DNA of 64,000 nucleotides from contig NZ_CP120416.1 in the NCBI RefSeq assembly GCF_032773895.1, positions 2,044,001 to 2,108,000 on the forward strand. Reading direction: 5' to 3'. Within the stretch, counting starts at the first letter, position 1. Every line of letters starts with the position of its first letter. The DNA is from Teredinibacter sp. KSP-S5-2 (GTDB taxonomy: Bacteria; Pseudomonadota; Gammaproteobacteria; Pseudomonadales; Cellvibrionaceae). The notes beneath the pieces are model-generated. The model saw nothing but the letters and a program-made list of their open reading frames with translations, was not told where the DNA came from and did no database searches. Below, in pieces: positions 1 to 7,398 of this stretch. A program made the position numbers and the translations under genes.

Positions 1-1488
1 TCTTTCGGTTTCTGCTCGAGTAATAAATTCAGCTGCATTTCTTTTACTAAGCTCTTGTAGGTGGGTTACTAGTACGGTTTCGGGTTCAACAAGAGTATAT
101 CCCGCTGCATGGGCTTGTCCTTTTTGCGTTTTGTCGATCCATTTTGCGGCAAGACCATAAGTCGGCTCCTTGGTTTCCTCTCCGTCGATTTCTATCTTTG
201 TTCGACCAGATTGTATTGCTAGTAACTTTGTTGGCTTGATTTGCCCAGCTGCTATCTCAACTCCAGATAGTTTTATTTTGTATTCTGAGTAGGGTAGAGA
301 GTTATCCTTAACAGCAGAAAGTGTAGGTACTACTATCCCATAGTTTTCGACAAAATGAGTACGCAGTACTTCTAGTCTCTTCTTAAATTCGCTCGTCTCA
401 TTTAGATATTCTTCTGCCAAATCTGTTGCTAGCAGTAGTTCAAATGGTTTGGGTTTAATGGACTCGTAAACAGATTGGTTGTCTTTTGAATAGTCATCTT
501 CACTGAGATTGTTTTCGTCAGTAGCGTTTTTTCGTTTTTTGTGTGAGAAATATGCCATTAGTGATAGTGAGATGAGTATGACAAGTATAGGAAAGAGCGG
601 CATCCCCGGGACCAGAGCAAGACCTCCTACCGCAATTGATACTATAATCAAGGTTTTAGGGTAAGCGGAAAACTGTTTGGTAATTTCATCTGACAGGCGT
701 GCATCTGTTGCTGCGCGAGTAATGATAATTCCTGTGGATACCGCAATGATGAGAGATGGGATTTGAGTCACAATTCCATCTCCTACTGTAAGTAAAGTAT
801 ATACGTGTAAAGCTTCCCCCCATCCCATTCCTTTTTGGGCTAAGCCAATAGTTAACCCTCCAATAATGTCAATGATTATGATGATTATGCCTGCTATCGC
901 GTCACCTTTTACAAATTTTGAGGCCCCATCCATTGCTCCATAAAAATTAGACTCTTTTTCAAGTTCACTCCTTCTTTTTTTTGCTTGCTCTTGATCTATA
1001 ATTCCCATATTTAAGTCAGCATCTATACTCATTTGTTTACCAGGAAGAGAATCTAGAATGAATCGAGCTGCTACTTCAGCGACCCGTTGAGCTCCGTTAG
1101 TAACAACAACAAATTGGACTACTATTAGTATAAGAAATACTACCAAGCCTATTATGTAGTTTCCTCCAACCACTTGGTTTCCTACAGCATCAATTACTTT
1201 TCCCGCTGCGGCATCATCTAAAATAAGTCTAGTTGCGGAAATGTTAAGTGATAAACGAAATAGGGTTGTCATCAGTAATAACGATGGAAATGTTGAGAAC
1301 GAAAGTGGTTTGTCTGTGTAAAAAGTTACCAGAAGTATCAGTAGGGCAGTGCAAAAGTTTATCAGTAATAAAAAATCTAATGCGCTAGGTGAAATTGGGG
1401 TAAATAAAATTAAAAGTATTCCCACCATGCATATGATTAGTGCAAACTCATTGATGCCATTGAAGAGTGCTGATGTTGTTTTCTTCAT
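1..1488 (-). CDS. flhA: FlhA/SctV-family type III export gate protein (3' end outside window)
   Basis: Frame translated from the complement of 1488 (ATG) with no stop to the window edge, so the C-terminus is missing. The N-terminal half has the hydrophobic segments and the family's conserved cytoplasmic FHIPEP loop (residues MPGKQM-like 'LPGKQMSIDADLN', then 'YGAMDGASKFVKGDAIAG'). The nonameric FlhA/SctV ring sorts export substrates at the base of flagella or injectisomes. Its ATG overlaps the flhB stop by 4 bases (ATGA), implying translational coupling. Some positions look injectisome-like ('VVQFVVVTNGAQRVAEV'), others fit either branch, so flagellar versus non-flagellar is unresolved. The soluble domain begins near residue 330 and is incomplete. 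Confidence 0.93.
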   Translation of the reverse strand, partial: MKKTTSALFNGINEFALIICMVGILLILFTPISPSALDFLLLINFCTALLILLVTFYTDKPLSFSTFPSLLLMTTLFRLSLNISATRLILDDAAAGKVIDAVGNQVVGGNYIIGLVVFLILIVVQFVVVTNGAQRVAEVAARFILDSLPGKQMSIDADLNMGIIDQEQAKKRRSELEKESNFYGAMDGASKFVKGDAIAGIIIIIIDIIGGLTIGLAQKGMGWGEALHVYTLLTVGDGIVTQIPSLIIAVSTGIIITRAATDARLSDEITKQFSAYPKTLIIVSIAVGGLALVPGMPLFPILVILISLSLMAYFSHKKRKNATDENNLSEDDYSKDNQSVYESIKPKPFELLLATDLAEEYLNETSEFKKRLEVLRTHFVENYGIVVPTLSAVKDNSLPYSEYKIKLSGVEIAAGQIKPTKLLAIQSGRTKIEIDGEETKEPTYGLAAKWIDKTQKGQAHAAGYTLVEPETVLVTHLQELSKRNAAEFITRAETER

Positions 1489-2558
1489 TTCAATTTTACC
1501 TTGGAGCTAGGTAGGGATATTACCCACCTGTAGATTTCAGCTACTTTTTTCTGGGAGCTTGTCGGGATCGGTTCTCCTATATTGACAGATCTATATATTT
1601 CTCTGGTCAATGCCGGTTGGCGAAATATGGGAACTTGATGTCTGCGCGCAATTCTTCTAATTGATGCGGCTAAGAATCCCTTGCCTTTGGATACGACAAT
1701 TGGAGCGGGCATAACTCCTGGTTTAAATTGTAGGGCTACTGAATAGTGGGTTGGGTTGGTTATAATTACATCCGAATTTTTTGTGTTTTTTATGCTTGTT
1801 GCACGTGTTAACAACTCTCTTAATATTTTTTTTCTTTTGGCTTTTATTTCTGGGTCGCCTTCTCTTCGCTTGTTTTCATCTTTGATTTCTCTGGTGCTCA
1901 TACGCATTTGTCGGCCAAACTCTTTTTTTGAGTACCACAAATCAAAAATGGAAAAAATAAAAAAAACACCTAATAGTGAAAAGACCAAAATAGAAAATGA
2001 GTCTCTCCAGTTTGTGAGAACACCTATCATAGTTTGGTGGTTGTTGATAAGTATCTTGTGGGCGGTGTATCTCCATATAATATAAGTGACGCCGACAAAT
2101 GAGATGGTTTTTAAGCCTAGCAATATGACATCAACTAAAGATTTTCGAGAAAATATCTTTTTAAACCCTTTGTCAGGGCTTATTCGGGAGAAGTCTGGTT
2201 TTAAGGAAAATGTTGAAAAAACCGGGCCAACATGTATAAGAGTGATCAGAATAGATGCAACTAGCCCAGATAGTATGATTGATAAAGTTATTCGTGATAT
2301 TCCTGATAGATAGCTAACTAGGTGATTCCATAGGTAATGGTTTGAAGTTGCAAGATTGTTTGCATTGACTAACCACCATTTCAGAAAGGAGCTTAGATAT
2401 GCTGCACTGCTCCCTACTGTTGCTATCAATACGGTAAATGAGGCAATCATACTAAAAAAAGAAGGAAGCTCACTACTTTTGGCCACTTGTCCTTTTTTTC
2501 TTGCCTCGGAAAGCTTAAACGGTGTTGCCTCGTGGTCTTTATTTAAATCGCCTGACAT
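1485..2558 (-). CDS. flhB: FlhB/SctU-family export switch protein
   Basis: Protein of 357 residues. It opens with the family signature 'ATPFKLSEARKKGQVAKS' (residues 11-28), then four predicted membrane segments, then the soluble domain with the autocleavage motif N268-P269-T270-H271. The surrounding 'NPTHYSVAL' is closer to flagellar FlhB than to typical injectisome SctU ('NPTHIA'). Autocleavage between N and P switches substrate class in the family; all motif residues are present, so the protein should be functional. It starts 1 base after the fliR stop and overlaps the next gene by 4 bases. At 357 residues it is slightly shorter than usual FlhB (about 375). Confidence 0.93.
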   Translation of the reverse strand: MSGDLNKDHEATPFKLSEARKKGQVAKSSELPSFFSMIASFTVLIATVGSSAAYLSSFLKWWLVNANNLATSNHYLWNHLVSYLSGISRITLSIILSGLVASILITLIHVGPVFSTFSLKPDFSRISPDKGFKKIFSRKSLVDVILLGLKTISFVGVTYIIWRYTAHKILINNHQTMIGVLTNWRDSFSILVFSLLGVFFIFSIFDLWYSKKEFGRQMRMSTREIKDENKRREGDPEIKAKRKKILRELLTRATSIKNTKNSDVIITNPTHYSVALQFKPGVMPAPIVVSKGKGFLAASIRRIARRHQVPIFRQPALTREIYRSVNIGEPIPTSSQKKVAEIYRWVISLPSSKVKLK

Positions 2559-2559
2559 A

Positions 2560-3300
2560 TTAAATCCTAAACATCATATCCCAAGAATTTAGAGAGTCGG
2601 AGAAGATTCTATATATTGGGATAGAAGCATTTTGCAGGAACCATGATAGCGTAATCATTCCTATTGCAATTTTTGCGGGTAAACCAATGAAATATACGGG
2701 AGTTTTAGGCAGCGATCGGGATATAAACGCTAAGGTTATGTCTACAAGCCATAAGATGATTATTACTGGGCTTGCGATTATGAACCCTGTTGTAAAGTGA
2801 GCACCCAGTATTTTAATCCATGAAGAGTTCCAGTCAAATGCTATACCAGGAGGAAAAACCTTTATTAGCTTGGATAGGCCGATAAGTAACTCGTGGTGAA
2901 TATTTGCAGTAAAAAAGATGAATAGTAATGCTAACGTCAGTATTTGAGGGGTGGGCCCCGAGGAATTTTCGGTATTAGGATCAAAGATTGCAGCAGCCGC
3001 AAAGCCAACTTGCATATCAATTAATTTGCCGGCTGAATGAATGGCTGCATAAGCAGTATGGTAGCTAAAAGCTAGTGATATTCCGATAAGAAACTCAAGA
3101 GTAATCAGGCCAGCAAGGGGAATGCTGTTAGATGCGACTGACTGAGCGTTGATGGCTGAGCACAGGACCATAGATAGACATATGGTTAAAAACACTCGAA
3201 CAAGTACTGGGGCTCGCCTAAAGGGAGGCGGGGGGGCCACAACAAACAATGGAAGCAGCCTCACACTAATTAGAGCTGTAATAATATATTGAGTAAACAT
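2560..3300 (-). CDS. fliR: FliR/SctT-family export gate protein
   Basis: A hydrophobic 246-residue protein, slightly shorter than typical FliR (about 260), with roughly six to eight membrane segments. The FliR hallmark 'GKLIDMQVGFA...FDPN' lies near residues 91-109, followed by a long hydrophobic segment and 'VFPPG'. FliR/SctT combines with FliP and FliQ into the export gate in the inner membrane. The gene sits 3 bases after fliQ and 1 base before flhB. A run of seven C on the coding strand (3230-3236) encodes part of Pro-Pro-Pro-Pro near residues 22-26; slippage here would frameshift the gene early. Confidence 0.9.
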   Translation of the reverse strand: MFTQYIITALISVRLLPLFVVAPPPPFRRAPVLVRVFLTICLSMVLCSAINAQSVASNSIPLAGLITLEFLIGISLAFSYHTAYAAIHSAGKLIDMQVGFAAAAIFDPNTENSSGPTPQILTLALLFIFFTANIHHELLIGLSKLIKVFPPGIAFDWNSSWIKILGAHFTTGFIIASPVIIILWLVDITLAFISRSLPKTPVYFIGLPAKIAIGMITLSWFLQNASIPIYRIFSDSLNSWDMMFRI

Positions 3301-3303
3301 AAT

Positions 3304-3567
3304 TTACCCGCTAGCCGCGTATCGAAATGCGTTGCGAGTAAATTCCGCCAAAACATTGAGCATCCAACCACCCATCATAAGGGCAACAAACACGGAGGCT
3401 ATTATTTTGGGGACGAATGTTAAGGTCATTTCTTGGATCTGGGTAACGACTTGGAAAATGCTAACAACTAATCCAACAGCTAAACTAGTAAAAAGCATAG
3501 GCGCAGAGACTTTTGCTGCAGTGAGCATCGTCTCGCTCAAAAGAAAAAGCGCGGTTTCCTGTTCCAA
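3304..3567 (-). CDS. fliQ: FliQ/SctS-family export gate protein
   Basis: An 87-residue protein with two membrane helices, the standard FliQ/SctS size. The central 'VSIFQVVTQIQEMTLTFVPK' matches flagellar FliQ better than SctS, which usually has 'VSLVQALTQIQ..T'. The start is TTG at 3567, supported by a GGAG Shine-Dalgarno about 9 bases upstream; no ATG gives a better N-terminus. It is the first gene of the fliQ-fliR-flhB-flhA run. Unusually, no fliP gene precedes it: 409 non-coding bases separate it from the upstream 118-residue gene. Confidence 0.9.
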   Translation of the reverse strand: MEQETALFLLSETMLTAAKVSAPMLFTSLAVGLVVSIFQVVTQIQEMTLTFVPKIIASVFVALMMGGWMLNVLAEFTRNAFRYAASG

Positions 3568-3976
3568 GTAAATCTCCGTAATGCCAGTATATCTTTGTTG
3601 CTTTTTAGGTAAACAAAATAACTGAGTGTATGCTCATCAAGTAAATATGGTTCGGTTCAGGCAAAATTTAAAGCATGGGAAATGCTTACTAAACACCGGG
3701 GGGGGGGACAAGATCCAAACTCCCTTTATTACTTGCCTTAACATAATTGATAAATATCTTACCAAATAAGCTATCAAAAAGATTATTCGAAATCAAGGCT
3801 TATATGATTTTGGTTTTTAAAAATGTTATTTGGGGGGAGACCTAATTCGTGGTTCACAGCTTGTGTTTATAGCGTTGACGTATGATTTGAACTTAATGTT
3901 GATTTTTTATGTAAGAGAAAAGTATTGATATTGGTTGGTGGGCTAAGAAATTTGTTGGAATATGATGGTTTTACTA
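3568..3976. other. Non-coding gap upstream of fliQ with a 10-G tract
   Basis: There is no credible ORF here. The stretch is AT-rich apart from a run of ten G (3698-3707) and one of six G (3832-3837). It probably holds the fliQ promoter, since the distance from the preceding same-strand gene is large; no clear -35/-10 pair was picked out. Confidence 0.6.
3698..3707. repeat. Homopolymeric G(10) tract
   Basis: Ten consecutive G on the plus strand, about 130 bases upstream of the fliQ start. Homopolymers of this length are prone to slipped-strand mispairing and are a known basis of phase variation in other bacteria. Whether this one varies cannot be seen from one sequence. Confidence 0.9.
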
Positions 3977-4333
3977 CTATGTCAGCATTTTTATGATTTC
4001 CTTCATGTGATCTTTTAGTTTTGGGGAGTTTTCTATTGAGGTAGCTATAGTTGTGGCAATTTCTTTAAAGTTTGGATGATCGAGAATTTCTTCTCCAAAC
4101 TCCCAGATAACAATTTCCTGAACTACTACTGTTGTAATTGATGATGACGGGATTTTTGCTATTCTATCTCTTATCCTCTTTTTTAGTTCTGTTTGGCTTT
4201 TCTTTACTTGTTCAACTGTTTCAAGTGATGGTGAGTATTTTTTATGGATAGATTGAGCCTTTGGTGTCGGCTCCGATTTGTTTACCAGGCTCTGAAATAT
4301 TGAAGATAGACGAGAGGAGTCGATTTTAGACAT
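3977..4333 (-). CDS. Small charged protein of the export-gate cluster, function unknown
   Basis: Not recognised. It has 118 residues, no signal peptide and no membrane segment. The N-terminal 45 residues are Ser/Lys-rich and likely flexible. The C-terminal part (about residues 50-118) looks like a compact helical domain with 'VVVQEIVIWEFGEEILDHPNF' (first part quoted) followed by amphipathic helices. The ATG start lies 11 bases after the stop of the TPR gene 4345-4884, so the two are probably co-transcribed. Position between TPR proteins and the export gate suggests an accessory role such as chaperone or regulator of type III export; this is inference from context only. Confidence 0.7.
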   Translation of the reverse strand: MSKIDSSRLSSIFQSLVNKSEPTPKAQSIHKKYSPSLETVEQVKKSQTELKKRIRDRIAKIPSSSITTVVVQEIVIWEFGEEILDHPNFKEIATTIATSIENSPKLKDHMKEIIKMLT

Positions 4334-4344
4334 ATTTATTCTCG

Positions 4345-4884
4345 CTATACAGACTTGTCTCGGTATGCGCCGAGGAATGTGCTGTCACTTTCTATTGGTT
4401 GTTCTGTTGCTGACTCATCAGATCCCAAACTATCTATGATGTTTTGTATGGAAACATTTAATGCTGGATTGTCCTGGTTTTCTTTTTTTCCTTGTTCAAG
4501 TAGTTCTAGCCCTCTTTCAATTTTGTCTTCGCATATTGCAGTAAGACCAAGGCAGAAAGTCTTTATATATTGGCTGGATGTTTTCTCGATAAGTGACGTC
4601 CAGGTAGCAATAGCTTTATCCAACTCTTCTTTATGGCCATATAGCAATCCTAGTTGCAGAGATGCCATTTCAAGGCTTGGGTCTAAATCTAGGGCTTTCT
4701 CCATGCCTGCCTGAGCCCTGTCATACATGCCAATTTCTGCGTGCTGAGCTGCAATTAAATAGATAGCTAAAGCATTATTTGGTTCTATTTGAACGCATTT
4801 GTTTAGGAGGTCTAAGGCTTCGGTCGATTTGTTTTCCTGTATGTTCTTCATCGCAAGATGAAGTAGTTCTTCTGCATCTAACAC
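4345..4884 (-). CDS. TPR-repeat protein of the export-gate cluster
   Basis: A 179-residue cytoplasmic protein. About three tetratricopeptide repeats run from residue 5 to about 115 (for example 'EALDLLNKCVQIEPNNALAIYLIAAQHA' begins one), followed by a less ordered acidic tail. It starts at GTG 4884 behind an AGGAA Shine-Dalgarno. Small TPR proteins are typical class II chaperones of type III systems (SycD/LcrH family), and location four genes upstream of the export gate fits that role, but the specific SycD translocator-binding signature is not evident. A generic scaffold is equally possible. Confidence 0.8.
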   Translation of the reverse strand: MLDAEELLHLAMKNIQENKSTEALDLLNKCVQIEPNNALAIYLIAAQHAEIGMYDRAQAGMEKALDLDPSLEMASLQLGLLYGHKEELDKAIATWTSLIEKTSSQYIKTFCLGLTAICEDKIERGLELLEQGKKENQDNPALNVSIQNIIDSLGSDESATEQPIESDSTFLGAYRDKSV

Positions 4885-4929
4885 GTGAGTTTCCTGTTGT
4901 TAGTTAAGGGAATTGCCTGGGTTTGAATT

Positions 4930-6090
4930 TTATGTGGAAAGCTCAGCTAACCTTAGCTGTATAAGTGTTTCAAGAGAGGTTCCAAGTTTGTCATTATGAC
5001 GTTTCTTTACTTCTTCAAACAATGAGGCTGCTTCGTTTGTTTTTCCTTCGTTGCTAAGCAGCACCATGTTAGCATATATTTGATTGGCTCCATCGGGGGA
5101 TAGTTTCTCTGCAAGTCGGATATGGTGCTCCGCCTTTTGTTTTTCACCCTGTAATGCGTAAATAGATGCTAAGGCCCCATGTGATTCACCAAAGGTGGGG
5201 TCAATCGCATATGCTGATTCAAAGGCTTCCTGTGCTTTGGTAATATTATCTTTCATTAGATAAATCCAGCCGAGGATATGCCAGGAGCCAATATGGTCTG
5301 GTATGTACGCAACAGCTTTGAGAAGAGAGCTCTCAGCTTCTTCAAATCTAAAATTGTGAAAATCTATCAGTCCTAGGGAGCTCCATGCCCTGCCACTCTC
5401 GGGGAGAATTGTGGTCGCTTTCTGCAAATCTGAATATGCGTTTTCATATCTTTGTGATGCCATATCTAATGTGGCTCGGGCAAGTAAGGCATTAAAGTTA
5501 TCTGGCGAGCTGTCCAGGCACTCTTTGGCTAAGTTTCTTGCTTCGTCTTCTTTTTCTTCATCCGCATAAATAAGTGATAATAAACCCATAGCGTCGTAGT
5601 TACGAGGGTCATCTTGGATGACTTTTTTCAGGCGTTCAATTGCTTCGGGTTCTCTATCTAGGTTTTGAGCGCATCGAGAAAAAAGTATGTTAATCTCACT
5701 TCCGAATGAATCTGGAATCTCGATTTTTGTTAAGGTATCGATTGCCTTTTGATACTTTCCTCTTAGGAATTGGGTGTAGGCAAGATTATATAGTGTGGGA
5801 GAATTGTTTATACCGAGCTCAATAGATTGCTCAAATGCTTCCTCTGCTAGTTCCAATTTGTTTTCTGCCAAATGTAAAAAGCCTTTATGTGCGTGTAGAT
5901 TGGCGTTTTCAGGGGCGAGGGCTAATCCTTTCTGAACAAGTCCTCTGGCTGTGTCTAGTTCACTAAGGTCGACCGCAAGTATTATGCTATCATATATGAG
6001 ATTTAAGTTATCTGGAGTATATTCAAGGTACTTAAGATATCGATCTAACTTATCTTGGTTTTGTCTTGCTTCAGAAGGATCAGTGTTCAA
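4930..6090 (-). CDS. Large TPR-repeat protein, first gene of the export-gate cluster
   Basis: A 386-residue protein made almost entirely of TPR helices (about ten repeats, residues 10-345), with typical A..Y..P positions such as 'GRAWSSLGLIDFHNFRFEEA' and 'GSWHILGWIYLMKDNITKA'. No signal peptide is seen. The start is TTG 6090 with an AAGGA Shine-Dalgarno upstream; the upstream intergenic region contains an FNR-type site. It is probably a protein-protein scaffold. Whether it serves the export machinery is inferred from its position 45 bases upstream of a second TPR gene on the same strand. Confidence 0.8.
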   Translation of the reverse strand: MNTDPSEARQNQDKLDRYLKYLEYTPDNLNLIYDSIILAVDLSELDTARGLVQKGLALAPENANLHAHKGFLHLAENKLELAEEAFEQSIELGINNSPTLYNLAYTQFLRGKYQKAIDTLTKIEIPDSFGSEINILFSRCAQNLDREPEAIERLKKVIQDDPRNYDAMGLLSLIYADEEKEDEARNLAKECLDSSPDNFNALLARATLDMASQRYENAYSDLQKATTILPESGRAWSSLGLIDFHNFRFEEAESSLLKAVAYIPDHIGSWHILGWIYLMKDNITKAQEAFESAYAIDPTFGESHGALASIYALQGEKQKAEHHIRLAEKLSPDGANQIYANMVLLSNEGKTNEAASLFEEVKKRHNDKLGTSLETLIQLRLAELST

Positions 6091-6533
6091 AAACTATTTC
6101 CTTTGTCTTGTTCTTCCACTACTCCCGCACTGCAAGCGCGGAGCGCCTCTTTTATGCCAAAGACTGTACTCATTATGTATTACTAAATCAAGGGGGGGGC
6201 TAAAATGTACCGAATACATACTATATGGCTGGGCTGGGGGAGAGCTGGGCAGAGCCGCTGATTCTTTGGTACGCTCCTTACCGAGTTCTCTATCACGCGT
6301 TATACATAGGTTGATTTGGATCAACAACATTTGATGGGTTACGGATTGGCTTATTTTGTAGGCCAGCTTAGTTTAACAATAGAAAAATTTAATAGTTATT
6401 GCTGATGTTTTATTACATAAATATATATTTCTGGTATGTCGACACAAGCAATAGTGGCATGCATGTTTTATGACGAAGGGATGCTCACGTATCGTGGAAC
6501 TAGATATGAGCTTGGTATGGGAGCAAGGTTGAT
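6091..6533. other. Divergent intergenic region between TPR operon and zincin gene
   Basis: A 443-base divergent region. It contains an 8-G run (6192-6199) and a perfect FNR/Anr palindrome (6311-6324). No credible gene is seen; the minus-strand ORF 6094-6330 has low-complexity composition and overlaps the FNR site. It likely holds promoters for both flanking units. Confidence 0.6.
6311..6324. promoter_or_regulatory. Perfect FNR/Anr binding-site palindrome
   Basis: TTGAT-TTGG-ATCAA matches the FNR/Anr/Fnr consensus TTGAT-N4-ATCAA at all ten defined positions, and is a perfect inverted repeat extended by one G/C pair. It lies 221 bases upstream of the TPR operon start (minus) and 210 bases upstream of the zincin gene (plus). 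A convincing -10 at the canonical class II distance was not found on either strand, so which unit it controls is open. Confidence 0.65.
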
Positions 6534-7010
6534 TTGCCTCTTATAATAAAAGACTTTCATCGACAAAATATACTCTCAACGCGTGAAATAGAGGCTTGCG
6601 TGCGAAGTTTGCCCTCAGAACACGTTAAAGGACTAAAAGGAATAGTGTTTAAGCCTGCACGTGAGCTTGGGATATTTGGGATTCCCATTCATCAAGGATG
6701 TAAAGGAGGTTTCTATCCCGAGTTTTATACGATAGTAATATTTGATTTGGTCGATCGGAAAACTGCTGAGCATGTGTTGTATCATGAAATTGGTCACTAT
6801 TACTATCACTGTAAAATGGACTCATATACAAAAAAAGAATGGACCGCTATATATAATGCCAACCGAAAACCTGTTTCTAGCTACGGGAGCAAAAACTGGG
6901 TTGAAGACTTTTCTGAAGCCTATGCTTATTTTATTTGCCAGCCTGACAAGCTCATGGCAAATAATTGGAGAAAATATATCTTTTTAAAAAGTAGGGTGTT
7001 TAACACGTAA
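6534..7010 (+). CDS. Small zincin-like metallopeptidase-fold protein
   Basis: A 158-residue protein without signal peptide. The zinc-peptidase motif H84-E85-x-G87-H88 ('HEIGHYYYH') is followed by 'WVEDFSEAYAYF', where E124 or E128 could be the third ligand. HExxH plus a downstream ExxxE resembles the anthrax-lethal-factor-like (ATLF) zincin clade, several of which are toxins. The start is TTG 6534: a GGAGCAAGG Shine-Dalgarno ends about 5 bases upstream, and the frame is closed by TGA at 6507. Base composition is AT-rich like the export-gate cluster. It could be a secreted effector or a housekeeping peptidase; substrate is unknown. Confidence 0.75.
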   Translation: MPLIIKDFHRQNILSTREIEACVRSLPSEHVKGLKGIVFKPARELGIFGIPIHQGCKGGFYPEFYTIVIFDLVDRKTAEHVLYHEIGHYYYHCKMDSYTKKEWTAIYNANRKPVSSYGSKNWVEDFSEAYAYFICQPDKLMANNWRKYIFLKSRVFNT

Positions 7011-7398
7011 TACCTGCTCTTTTAACTCGGAGTGTAAATAGTTATCTCTGTATATATTAGAGAGTAAGTTATTCCTTTAATGCCGGATCGCTTTCAACTT
7101 GTAGTGATGCTATTTACCAGTTACATGGAATGCTGGTGGCAGATGAATCATTTGGTCTGCGCGATGCTAAATGGTTTTGAGTTTATATTGTTTCAAACAG
7201 CGAACATCAACAGCATTATTCGTCTATAACTAAACCTAGGGCGTACTAAAAACTACCCATATTAAGTACTGCATGCATTGCGAAATAATTGAATACGCCT
7301 GAGGGGGGATGGCGCAGATTTTATTTGATATAAGCTGCGGTGAATAATACTTTCTGTTTTTATTCAATAGACTTGTTGTTGGTTGAGGGATTTATCCG
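7011..7398. other. Intergenic region upstream of the DUF4157 gene
   Basis: 388 bases with no credible gene, tRNA or strong terminator. It is AT-rich with a short imperfect CTCT...AGAG inverted repeat near 7046-7061. It presumably contains the promoter of the downstream 1078-residue gene; no specific element was identified. Confidence 0.5.

Noticed and set aside
1756-2592. Plus-strand ORFs of 109, 75 and 78 residues
   Set aside because: They lie entirely opposite the well-supported flhB gene and look like shadows of its membrane-rich sequence.
6094-6330. 78-residue minus-strand ORF upstream of the large TPR gene
   Set aside because: Composition is low complexity, it spans the FNR palindrome and G8 tract, and no ribosome site or family likeness was seen.
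7044-7062. LexA-box-like CTGTATATATT near the end of the zincin gene
   Set aside because: The second half-site CAG is missing at the required spacing.
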